A DNA stretch of 64,000 nucleotides from Odontocerum albicorne. Taxonomy: Eukaryota > Arthropoda > Insecta > Trichoptera > Odontoceridae. Where the stretch lies: contig OX463841.1 of assembly GCA_949825065.1 (NCBI GenBank), positions 24,948,476 through 25,012,475 of the forward strand, written 5' to 3'. The notes under the pieces are model-generated. The model did no database searches. It was not told the origin of the DNA and worked only from the letters and a program-made list of their open reading frames with translations. Shown here one piece after another: positions 11,590 through 21,934 of this stretch; the first letter of the stretch is position 1; each line of letters starts with the position of its first letter. A program made the translations under genes and the position numbers.

Positions 11590-12640
11590 CACCTATACAG
11601 GGTGTAACACCCGGTGACGATCAACGGAAGCAGGGTGAGGGGGGACCTCAATACCTATCGATTTAATCCCCATGTATGTTCTGCGATATTCAGTGGTTCT
11701 CAAGTAATTTCAATTTTTGAGAAATTTGAGTAAAAACCCGATTTTAAACTAAACTTCGCAAGTGTGACTAAACTGTTTGCTCTGCGATCGGGATTTTTTT
11801 TTGAAGTAGTTTAATAATGAGCCCTACGTATGACAATACCCCTTACCGCCGCAACCCTCTAAATTTGGAAAGAAAAAATCAACTTACAAATTTTTGCAAG
11901 TCTAATTTATCCACAAACTTTCATGAGCTCTAGATAAAAAAAATCACATCTCTTTTTTTTCTGCAACTTATCTTAGTCCTAAAAATCGATATTTTTCTAT
12001 AAGTCAAAGACTACTTTAAATGGTGAAAATAGGTGTTCTGATGTAACTGCGCTACTTATCAGAGCTAGCAGGTAGCAGTGTGTGGTTGACGTTGACAAAA
12101 ATAGCTAATCAAAACATGATCGTAATTTTTTTACATTTTTTTACATCAACTGTTCAAAATGAGCACCATTGTTAGCTATGCATAGCCTACACCTTCTCAA
12201 AAAGTTTATTTTGAGCTTGCGCAATGCTTATTTTTTTATCTCTAATTTTCATTTCATTTTGCCCTCGTCAGTTTTTGCGTTAATTGATCAATACAGGTGT
12301 ACTCATTAAGTGTGTAGGTTTGTACACCAATTCTTTGTAATAACCCCAGATGCAAAAATCAATAGGATTTAGGTTTGCGGACCTTGGTGACCAGGCTTTG
12401 GGCACCTCACGGCCAATCCATCGGTGTGGAAAAACACCGATGGATTGGCCGTGGTGGCGTGGATCCGCGCGAAGTGGCATGGCATTTCTATATTCAAAAC
12501 AAGTTTTAGAACATTTTAATTTTTCAAACATTATTTGACAGCTGTCACTTCTTGAAATCAAGCCAATAGTTGTTATCAGGAAATATTCTCTGAAAAAATG
12601 TACACACTTTAACAAAAAATGTTATTTTTATTTATTTACA
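11590..12640 (-). mobile_element. Degenerate Tc1/mariner-superfamily element
   Basis: The minus-strand frame 12615-12280 includes 'RWIGREVPKAWSPRSANLNP', followed by IDFCIWGY. This resembles the last catalytic block (WPPRSPDLxPLDFFLWG) of a widespread insect IS630/Tc1-mariner family. The aspartate expected before LNP is Asn here. A possible terminus 'tacagggtgtaacaccc' lies near 11596. The other end and the rest of the gene are not identified. Confidence 0.6.
12408..12453. repeat. Perfect 20-bp inverted repeat, 6-nt loop
   Basis: Arms 12408-12427 and 12434-12453 ('cacggccaatccatcggtgt' and its exact inverse) surround 'ggaaaa'. It lies inside transposase-derived sequence and duplicates the codons for the RWIGR motif in inverse orientation. 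Confidence 0.9.
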
Positions 12641-12894
12641 AAAGTATATATTTTTTATTTACTTCCGTTATGATTGTCTGATTATTGTTAGTATTTAGCA
12701 AACAGCGTCCTAGAGATTCAATGAATTTTTTTATTACTCTTGCTCCGTTTATTGGCGAAATTCATCACTAAATCGCTTTTAGTACCTTGTTTTATAGTAC
12801 GAGTAGTTCTCTAAAAGTGAGAGGTTTTTAAAAGCTTTTATGTTCCAAACCCAATGGTTAGCATGCTTAATTATTTGAATGTGTACATACAATA

Positions 12895-13078
12895 CAGTAG
12901 AACTTGGCGGGTTTATTGCCATGCTGCAATCTCTTTCAACCTACCAGAAATATATTTTAAAGGCCTTGTGAGAAAACCGGACTCTAGCCCTTTTTTTTAA
13001 ATCTGGGTTCCAATTGATCCTGCAACTCCCAGATTAGAAATCAGGCGTCTTACCAACTAGGCCATGGAAGTCGTCACT
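12895..13078 (-). mobile_element. tRNA-derived SINE (family A), minus strand
   Basis: The minus strand begins 'gacttccatggcctagttgg' (tRNA-like head) and ends with the 'ggttgaaagagattgcagc' body and 'catggcaataaacccgc' tail. It lies a few hundred bases upstream of the proposed Mohawk 5' exon. Confidence 0.65.
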
Positions 13079-13384
13079 TTTGCACCTAGATGTCACATGT
13101 TCCATTTTCGGCAGTTCTCGTACTGGTTTTACTTGGAGGCTTTTTACATATTAAGATGTTGTTTTGACACTTAGTAACTGTATCACATCAATTCTTTGAA
13201 GCGCTCTTGGCGTAACTGATATTACGAAATAGCGCTCAATAAACATCTAGTTTTTTTGTATCAGATTGCAATAAGTACAGAATTAATTTTAGTTATCAAA
13301 TAGTTTGTATACATATTTATTTGGAAGCCAACTCTGTTTACCGAGAAAAAACATGAAAAGAAAATTCTAGTTAGATAGCGTTTT

Positions 13385-13517
13385 CCTTGATAATCGTCGT
13401 GTGTACAACACTTAATATTATTCGGCACCGCGACGCTAGGCGTCGCCATCCACCACTGCAACAAGTCGCCGTGCATTGCTGCCGGCATCGCTCTGCATCT
13501 TACATCCGAAGCGACAG
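13385..13517 (+). promoter_or_regulatory. Possible 5' non-coding exon/promoter of the Mohawk gene
   Basis: A locally CpG-rich stretch ends in a strong splice donor, 'gcgacag|gtgagc' (GT at 13518). The next good acceptor, 'tttttgtcag' ending at 14010, opens a stretch running into the Mohawk start. This suggests a non-coding first exon, but transcription cannot be proved from sequence. The 5' border is arbitrary. Confidence 0.35.
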
Positions 13518-14010
13518 GTGAGCAAACTTATAATTACATCCTCACACTAGAACCTTTCACTCTAAGTAATATTGTCTTTAAATAAGTCCTGGGAAAAAAA
13601 TTGCATATTTCAAATTGTGAAGAAAATCGAGAAAATTTTCCACGTTGCGAAAAACAACAATACACGCACCGAGATCGATGTTTTCGTATTGTACATCTCG
13701 TTACTAATTGAATTATTTTTAATCTCTTTGTTCCGGAGGCATCTTTGTATGCTTTTGCGAATGCATTAATTACATAATAGTCAAAATATATTCTTTGTCT
13801 GCAAATGCAAATAACAAGAGATTTTTATGAGATGGAGTCGCCATGTTGTAATTACGTCAGTATTGTCCATTTCCATCCACACCACATATTATTGTCCATC
13901 GTGTAAGTTTCGATATGGCGTGTCATATTTTTTTTAAACTATTTTTAATTGTATCTTAAAACATTTGTTAAAGTCGTATCTATTTTTATAATCTTGATAT
14001 TTTTTGTCAG

Positions 14011-14202
14011 GCATCCCCTACTGAGAATTCAACTCGCCGGCTGACTGCATCGCGTACTTCAAGTCAAGATATGAATCATTCCTGGAGTAGACACATCTCG
14101 CACATTACGTATCCCTGAGCCTATAAGATGGTGTGATTGTTTCAATGTTATTTTATCAATTGTTAACGCCGAAGTCTAGTGACACGTTTGATGACCATCA
14201 AA
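14011..14202 (+). promoter_or_regulatory. Probable 5' UTR of the Mohawk gene
   Basis: It follows an acceptor-like 'tttttgtcag' and leads directly into the start codon. An in-frame TAA at 14164-14166 stops any upstream extension, so translation starts at 14203 ('atcaaaATGG', good context) or at an in-frame ATG four codons earlier (14191, weaker context). Confidence 0.5.
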
Positions 14203-14273
14203 ATGGACGAAGGATTTTCCAAAACCGTTGGCGGAAAATCATTGCGTCCAGTCCGCAATAGAAGATATTCAAG
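14203..14273 (+). CDS. Mkx: Mohawk-class TALE homeobox protein, exon 1
   Basis: First coding exon of a 361-residue transcription factor (three exons, all present). It encodes 23 residues plus two bases of Arg24, starting MDEGFSKTVGG, basic towards its end (RPVRNRRYSR). The donor is 'tcaag|gtttgt'. The reading phase (2) fits the acceptor at 15760 exactly, which begins with one base. The start is chosen for its Kozak-like context and the in-frame stop upstream. The N-terminus is shorter than that of vertebrate Mohawk, which has a long non-conserved leader. Confidence 0.8.
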
Positions 14274-14924
14274 GTTTGTGGCGATGGCTCGTGCTGTTTG
14301 GAATTAACACGTGTGAATTAATAACCAATGGTATGTTTTATGTTCTAATTACTAACACATATTCTTATTTATAATATGTTTACATTAAGTATGTGTAATT
14401 TTGTAATATTAATAAATTTATAATATTTTAACACTTAATTTTTTTGTCTGTTTTAGAGGACTTTTGCCCTGCAAGGTAATTTTGAGATATTTTTTATTTG
14501 TTTATGAATATACGAAAATAAAATTTGATAAAAAATACAATAAATATTTAAAAAATCCTTGAATTAAGCAAACGTTGTTTCAAATAGATTAACAATTAGG
14601 TATTTGACATTTTTTCTGGCTCTTTATAGTATTTAATTTTAACTATAATTTTACTATAACTATAATTTTATTATAACTATAATTTTATTATAACTATAAT
14701 TTATATTAGATAATACACATACATACATAACATATAATACACATACATACACGTATAGGCAACTTGGTCGTTGTGATTTTGTCAATGATTTTGAAACTAG
14801 CGTGAATTGTATAGTACAAAATAATTTATGTCTAAAGTATTTTCTGCCCAATTTACAAAAAAAATTTGCATTATTTTTATATTACAATTTCATCGTATAC
14901 AATACAACCTAGCTTATTTATTGT

Positions 14925-15085
14925 TATTTGACAATCTCTTCCAACCAACCAAAAATGACTTTAAAAAGCGTCAAGTGAAAACTAGACTGAAACCTTTTTA
15001 AACAAAAGGATACCACATAAATCGAAGCCGCAACTCTCGGGTTGGCATACAAGTGACTTATTAATTAGGCCACAAAAGTCATCAA
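14925..15085 (-). mobile_element. tRNA-derived SINE (family A) in Mohawk intron 1
   Basis: The minus strand shows a tRNA-like head ('tgacttttgtggcctaatta') and a body ending 'ggttggttggaagagattgt'. Diverged copy. Confidence 0.5.
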
Positions 15086-15759
15086 TTCTTAATTTGGTTC
15101 TACGAGTATATTGACTAAAATATTGTCATTTTTTTCAACTTACATATTTTAAAGGTAATAGATAAAGTGGAAAGGTTAATCCATACCTTGGATTGAAAAT
15201 TTTAAAAATCAATGTTTTTTTTCAAAAAACACCATTTAAAAACTTATCATTATAATATTATTTTTAGTTTTAAAATAGGTTGAAACTTTCGTGAGTATTC
15301 CGAATCTTGAATTCACGTCAATATAACATATATATCGACCTAAATCAACAAAAAACATTAATATTTTGATCAGAAATATTTTCGATTTCTCAATATGGAT
15401 TTTTTGATTTACTATTAAATTTAACATGATTGTTTTCAATTAAAAAAACGCAAATTCAACTTTTATTTGGATGTATGTGACTCGTAAATCTTTTTTCTGT
15501 TTTATAGATACTCGTATGTTAAATACTCGTATTTTTCCATTTTGATTATACATACGAGTATGTTCAAGTTTCAATATTTCTTCAATCTTATTGAAGATTT
15601 TTTTATGTATGTTTTAAAGTTTTATTAAATTGCTGTTTTGATTCAGATTTTGTAAAAAAATGTATTTTGCAGTAATTTGTATTGCATTTAAATTTTTTAA
15701 AGACTGCGGCCATTAAAATGAATGAATAAATAAATCATCGAAATATATTATTTTTTCAG

Positions 15760-15919
15760 GAAATCTTTCGCAGTGGGACAGAGACCGGTTAAGCGACTGT
15801 TCACCCCCGAGATCAAGAGATTCCTTAAGGAGTGGCTCATCCGGCGGAGGGACAACCCCTACCCTAACAGGGAGGAAAAGAAGCTCCTGGCTGTTGAGAC
15901 TGGCTTGACATACATTCAG
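15760..15919 (+). CDS. Mkx: Mohawk-class TALE homeobox protein, exon 2
   Basis: Encodes residues 24-77. It holds the first two helices of the homeodomain, including the three-residue loop extension that defines TALE proteins (RRRDNPYPNREEK, Pro-Tyr-Pro at 57-59). The acceptor 'tattttttcag' and donor 'attcag|gtgtgt' frame it. The exon ends in phase 0 between Gln77 and Ile78, within the third helix region, so the homeobox is interrupted by a 6-kb intron. Family knowledge: Mohawk proteins are nuclear DNA-binding repressors of muscle and tendon genes in vertebrates. The role in this animal is inferred only from homology. Confidence 0.92.
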
Positions 15920-17220
15920 GTGTGTGTCTAAATAAAATTGAATTATTGATAGATCATTGCATTTTCTAGTAAAAAAACTTGGTAAGTATTTTTGAAGATT
16001 AAATTATTTATCAATGTAGGTACTATTCTGGCGTCTTGCCTGTAGCGTTATCCCTTATTCAACATGCTTGTATGATATCGATATCATTGTAATATATTAT
16101 TTATTTAGTTTGGAGATCTGTTCTCCTTGTTTACCCCGCAGGGGACACGGTGTGATGATACGAGTATGTATGTATGTAAAAAAGGTTTCCATCTTGATTT
16201 TCCATTTTTTGCTTTCTAAAAGATATCGTTTTGTTTGGTTGCAAGAAATTGCCGCATAGTAATAAGCCCGTTAGATTGTATAACAAAAGTGTAATACAAA
16301 ACAATACAATGAGGGTGTAAGACTGCAGATGAAGCCTTACATGATTGCCCCCATGTGTCAACGGTCCTAAATGATCTGAAGATAAAAACCTGACAAGTCC
16401 ACGAAAGAATACTTGACTTGGCAATATCTTATCATCATGATAGATGGCTTCGCGATGTGGTCTTAGAGGTGGACGGTCCTTATTGCATGAACCAAGGTGC
16501 AAGGCGCACCAGCGCCTATCATTCAAGAACTAGTAATTGATAATAGACTTTCGACAACGTGTTTGAAAATAATATTAACATATTTAGGACATATTGCATG
16601 AAAAACTAATGGAAGTCTGGGGAAGCTGGGGATTATGGGAGACAAAATAAGCCCCCATCCAGCTCAATTTACACTAGAAGACTGAAATCTTATTTTTTAT
16701 AAGTGCGACTTCACGTAGTGACGAAAGAAGGAACTACCCAAAGGAACTCTTCCTCCGGCGGCGACACACCTGAGTTCGAAAAAGAACAGTAGCGACAACG
16801 GACTTAGGTACTCGTACGATGTCATGGGAGAAGGAAAACTATTCGCAGCGTAGTAAATACTCCGACAGCCCGACAAGTAGCCACTACTTTAAATCGATAA
16901 TATTAAACGTGTGCGAATGTTTTTGCTTATCCACGTTTAGTTGTATTGTAAAATTGAGTTACTTGTCGACTTAAATGGTTCTAAACCCGAAAGCTCGATT
17001 AACGGGACCGAAGAAAATGTTGTATCCCGGTCACGATATTCAAAATGCCCGCATCACCTATTCGGATATTTTAAGAGGTGTCATACTAATGAATGAATTG
17101 ATCTTATAACACAGTTTAGTATTTTTATCTTCTGGACCATGAGCTTTCTTATCTCATTTTCAATCTTAATAATATGGCCATCCCTTGTTTTATTGATTTT
17201 CTAACTCACAGATCCTATCC

Positions 17221-17291
17221 TCATAAATGATTTATTATTAGTTTCGCCTTTAACTTTGTTAAAGGCGAAACTAATAATAAATCATTTATGA
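17221..17291. repeat. Perfect 33-bp palindrome with 5-nt loop
   Basis: Arms 17221-17253 and 17259-17291 are exact inverse copies (core 'tttattattagtttcgcctt'), loop 'ctttg'. No mismatch was found. If transcribed with the surrounding Mohawk intron it would fold as a long hairpin. Confidence 0.93.
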
Positions 17292-17320
17292 TATTTGATA
17301 ATATTTGATGCATAATAAGA

Positions 17321-17468
17321 AATTACTTTATTATTACATTAATACACGGAACACGTGTTTCTACCTCCTATCTCGAGAATCTCTTCATTTCGCCGAAAGC
17401 GATCCTGGAATTAGGAGTAGAAACACGATCACGGGGCTTAATGTAGTTAGTGGAACAATAAAGTAATT
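17321..17468. mobile_element. About 148-bp palindromic MITE
   Basis: Left end 'aattactttattattacatt' and inner 'cgtgtttctacctcctat' are mirrored by 'attaggagtagaaacacg' and 'acaataaagtaatt' on the right. The left arm lacks about 15 bases present in the right arm. Non-coding. Confidence 0.65.
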
Positions 17469-19160
17469 TATTATAAAACATCATTATTAATTTAATAATT
17501 CCAATTCATTTTTTTCCTCTTCAATTTTTTAGGTATTATCATTTAAATTTTTATGTTCTTTTAAAGAAATTATGAAAAACTTTAAGCTTAAATTTAAAAG
17601 CGCATTATAAAGTTATTTAGGTGATTAATAAATCCATTTCCAACTTGTACGGTTAAAAATTAACAAATTAGGTATTTTAGCAATCTTAAGATTCATTTGA
17701 TGGCGAACATATAAATTAACGCATTCCTGAGGGAGAGTAGTGATTTTTATAAAGTCATGCCTTTAAATAAAATAAAAAGCGTAACAAGCTCTTTGACAAA
17801 GGGAGAGCGAAGAATGAGGAGCTTTTGGAAGTCTCCACATAGGCATGTGAATGAATAACTGATGCGAATGTAGAGTGTGTGATGAGAAAATGTTGAATAT
17901 CATTTTTATGTGGTTGTTAAGATTATAGATAATGTTGCAATTGCGAGTGTAATAGTTTAAGACCATAGTGTAAGTAAGAATGTGAGCACAGAGTGTGAAT
18001 GTTTCAGCCAAGTGTTTTAGTATTAAGGGAAAATATATGAAATTGTGATTAACGCTTTGTATCCCAATCTCGTGTTTTAAGGGTATAAACTAGATTTGCG
18101 TTGAGTGCCGGTCCTGTATTTTCACGTAATCGGCACCTCTTCCAAATAAGACATATTACTGTTATATTGCAAATATTTTTGTAAACAATTCAACCTATAA
18201 ATGATTTCATCAACCGACAAAAAAGAAAAACTCTGCAGAACTTCTAAGCACAAGAAGAGATGTGAGATACGGTACATGTGTAAGGAGTGTAGCTCTTCAT
18301 AAAGGAAAATGTTGATATAATTAACATACTGAACTAAATTATTAAAGTATTTTAAACGAATGTAGTTTCATTACAACATTCCGCACATTGACTTAGATAT
18401 AGCAATTTTAGTGCGCCATTCATAAAATCAGAATTCTTCAAAAACAAGCCGGATACTGGGAAAGGTTGTCGTGATTTTGATCGGGTTTTAAAGTGATCAG
18501 GAATGAGACCACTTCCTAACATGTCTTGCCTGGTGAAGTGGTTGTCTAAATCCACAAAAAGGGTACTTGTACTCCACGGTCCGTCTTTCCATTAAAACTA
18601 TGATTTTAAATGTTGTGCTTGATGTAAATTAAAAAAATATTAAAAAATATTTGCGTCATATTTCGGACATTCTTTTTCTTTCTTTGGTTAAATTTTTTCC
18701 ACAATCCCGCACTTCTACGAGTACTTTGACTTTTTCAGAAAAAAAAACAATATTTAGAATGGGACGCGTAATAAACTGAAATGTAAAAAACATGGTAAAA
18801 CGTATTTTTTGAAGAATTGTTAATATAGCTCGATCAATTTTTCCCTCTTTTCCATCATTTTCTCCCTCTGTGGCGCTGGATATTATGTCAGCGTGACGTT
18901 ATCATTTTCAACAGGGGTAACCAACCTTTTTGGACAGCTTTCCACAAGCGGTATTGAGTAAAGGCTCGCGAGTCGTAGGTGTATTTTTTCAATTAATATG
19001 CATATCAAAATTTGAATGTCTGAAAACGAGAGAATTTGCTTCAATTTGTCCTGATCTATTTAGCGCTGTTTAGTATTTTCTGACCCTATCATTATCAAGT
19101 ATACCCTCGGATTGCCCAAAAATATTTTAGGTATACTCAATCATACCAGCCCGAAATCAC

Positions 19161-20087
19161 TTCTTCTTCCTGGCACTGTCCCAACTCATTGCCTAGGTAG
19201 GCTGTTGGGGTCGGCTCTTCTCGTTCTCAGGCTGTATATTATTCAGTTATGGGTGTCGCTTTCATCTAGGCCGTTTCTCTACAGGATTTTGGAGCATTGA
19301 GTCATCCAGGAGTTCTTTGGTTTTCCTCTGGACGGCTGTCAAGGAAGATCCACATACATTGCCTGATTTACAGTATGGTCTGGTGGTTTCCGTCTTATGT
19401 GCCCGTACCATCTCAGTTGTCGCTCTTCCCGCTTACTATAATATTTATGTCCGTGACTTCCAGGCTACCACGAATGCGTGAGCTCTTAATTTTATCTTTC
19501 AGTGCTACTCCTGCCGACCACCTAAGCATTCGCATTTCTGCTGTTTCAAGTTGCCTAGAGTAGGAGCTGTACATAGTCCAGCATTATGAGCCACACATAA
19601 TTGCGGGTCTAACGATAGTCTGGTATACCTTTCATTTCAGTTTTATAGGCATTTTTTGGGTCACACAAGACTCCTGTTACCGATCTGAATTTCATCCATC
19701 CTACACTTATTCTATGGTCAACATCCGCGGCGCACCCTCCGTCTTTGTGAATGAGTGAGCCCAGATACTTAAATGAGTCACAGCCGGCTAATATTTCTCT
19801 ATCCAGTTGCATCGAAGGAGTTGTGTCATTTGGGTTTTCAAATGGCAGGTACAGATATTCTGTCTTTTTCCTACTAATTTTTAAGCCGTTTTCCTCCAGG
19901 ATCTTTCTCCATCTCTCCAGGTTGCTCTGCAAGTCACAATGGTTATCTGATATCAGTGCTACATCATCTGCGAAAAGCATAGTCTTAAGGATACCGTTCA
20001 TTTCATGATTCGTTAGATAATTCATGACAATTATAAACAGCAGTGGACTGAGGACAGATCCTTGGTGCATCCCCACTTTAACTTTAC
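19161..20087 (-). mobile_element. RTE-type retrotransposon, 5'-truncated, 16-bp target duplication
   Basis: Flanked by 'accagcccgaaatcac' at 19145-19160 and 20088-20103. On the minus strand it encodes the second half of a reverse transcriptase: 'KVKVGMHQGSVLSPLLF', the catalytic 'FADDVAL' box, 'FKYLGSLI', then in the tail 'ETAEMRMLRWSAGVALKDKI'. Frames after about 19610 carry stops. It is 5'-truncated within the RT domain, which is usual for this class. The first 26 or so codons of the open frame starting at 20163 belong to the target DNA, not the element. Confidence 0.9.
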
Positions 20088-20103
20088 ACCAGCCCGAAAT
20101 CAC

Positions 20104-20200
20104 AGAGGAAAAAAATGTGACACCGTCGAGAAACGAACCCGGGACCATTGGTTCGTGAGCCAAATGACTAAACCACTAAACCACGAGTGCTGACAAATTC
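20104..20200 (-). mobile_element. tRNA-like SINE head (family C)
   Basis: The minus strand reads 'ctcgtggtttagtggtttag' and then 'cccgggttcgtttctcga', matching tRNA A-box and B-box layout. It served as target for the RTE insertion next to it. Not a functional tRNA: no clean acceptor stem. Confidence 0.5.
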
Positions 20201-21639
20201 TTACATGGTTTTTTTTTCTTTTGAATATCAATACAATTCACATTATAATATTACATAAATAACTAAATAAATCAATGATAATATTATTTTGAATGTAAAA
20301 AATAAACATGTACGTATGGACACGTATATTGTGTTTTCATTTTAATTTTTGTATCTATATAGATAATATTATATTACTATAATTTTAAATCACATTTAAA
20401 TAAGATTTTTATATTTTGATATAAATCTTTTTCGTATCTGAAATCTAGAATATGTCGCTTTTATTAAACAACTACTAGTATGTTTAAATGTTATTCCCTT
20501 TATGATTTAGAAAAAAATATCTCGCGGGTCGCACAAAATATCCTGATGGGCCGCGGGTTGTCGTACCTGCCTTTCACCTTCCGGGGTGGTGAATTATTCC
20601 CGCAGCTCTTTCATCAATACATGATTTTTTTCCTTGATTGCAAGATTGCACTGTAAGGGAACTCGTTCCTAAAGACAATGTAGGAGGAGGAAGGACAACT
20701 GTCATTACAAAAGGAAATTTCTGCGGACCAAATCTATTGGGAGCGATTGGTCTTTTTTCAAAAGGATGAGTCAAATTTCACTCGGATATCTCCGACCACC
20801 CCTTTATAACTAGGTCGTCAAATAAATATAATGGATCAATAAAGGTTATGATTGATGATTATAGTTGGAATACCCCTGTAAGCATTGGCATTTCAATTAC
20901 ACAAACTTTCAATACACATTCACATTTTTTCCGTACAATAATTTTGGTTTTTATGTGTATACCCGCTATATGCGTCTGGATGTACTCGTACAACGTGTAT
21001 CCGTCACAGCGGAAATGTATTGAACAATGAAACCTTCACTAAAGTAACCAATGAATGTGGAAAAATTCATTCGATTGAAAATAATAAATCCATATTCACT
21101 AGTGACTGTGTACCCTCTCTAGTGTTTATTAACCTTTACTAACTGGGCTGGGGAAAATAAATTTAAAATAAAACTAAGAGTATAAAAATCCTATTAATTA
21201 ACGTTTTTATTTATTACAGCAGTTCAGAGTTTTGACATTTTGCCGTGCATAAAGAGCTATTCTTCTTACATTTACACTTCAGAGTCTCGCATTTTAAAGT
21301 GTAAGAACTATAACATAGTTGCACATCGATGTTCATATTCTAGAACTTTCACTAATGACGAGCGGTAGAAGTACACTTTCAGGTGAATGTGAACAGTTAA
21401 CACTATAGTACTCGTACAAGTGTATTTCCTTTTTGCCGACCTTTTATTTATTGGTACTGGCTTGTCTGAACAATATTTTATGTTGGTAACCTACTACAAA
21501 AAATAAGGTAATTTCCGACATTACTTTAAAAAGAAAGCTTTTTTCCGTATTCTCACTTATGAGTATACAATATCTGTGATGATACGTAGGAGTACAATTT
21601 CATAGATGATACTATTTTCAATGTTTTTTTTAAAGAATA

Positions 21640-21790
21640 GATATGACCGAAGTCATAGGTATCCTTATACCCTCGAACACTAAGCGGAAAAAGTGCCTTT
21701 GTAGTTCGAGGGGAGTAGCACAGCGCGGGTTTCGAACCGACGACCTTCCGCACGGAAGTCTAGTGCGTTACCGAGCGGACATGTGCCTCA
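21640..21790 (-). mobile_element. tRNA-like SINE (family B)
   Basis: The minus strand contains 'ccgctcggtaacgcactaga', 'cttccgtgcggaagg' (an anticodon-arm-like hairpin) and 'cgtcggttcgaaacccgc' (B box), then 'ctactcccctcgaac'. The same order appears at 62750-62860 on the plus strand. It lies in Mohawk intron 2, 145 bp before exon 3. Confidence 0.7.
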
Positions 21791-21934
21791 ATTTTTTCAA
21801 ATGAATTTAATATACTCGTAGTTACATAGTGGAAAAATAATCAATCAATTCGTTTTTCACATATTTGATAATCATCGACATTTAATCGGATAATTTATGT
21901 GAATATCTTTTAATAGGTGCTTTTGTATTTCCAG

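Larger units (their letters stand above)
18912..20569. mobile_element. hAT-like non-autonomous element with nested insertions
   Basis: Left end 'caggggtaaccaaccttttt' and right end 'gccgcgggttgtcgtacctg' have the look of a widespread hAT family whose ends contain 'ggccgcgggttg'. Flanks 'attttcaa' and 'cctttcac' share only 5 of 8 bases, so the target duplication is weak. A SINE-like piece and an RTE copy lie inside. About 700 bp remain after removing the RTE. Confidence 0.5.
15920..21934 (+). other. Mohawk intron 2 (6 kb), filled with repeats
   Basis: Runs from donor 'cag|gtgtgt' to acceptor 'tttccag'. It contains, in order, an RTE 3' scrap near 16110-16165 ('ccccgcaggggacacggtgt'), a SINE tail at 16225-16300, SINE-body-like sequence at 16970-17060, a palindrome, a MITE, a hAT-like element with a nested RTE, and a family B SINE. 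Positions 17480-18900 and 20580-21640 show nothing recognisable. Confidence 0.75.

Noticed and set aside
21640..21790. Functional tRNA gene
   Set aside because: A and B boxes are present but no full acceptor stem; the sequence is shared with other SINE copies.
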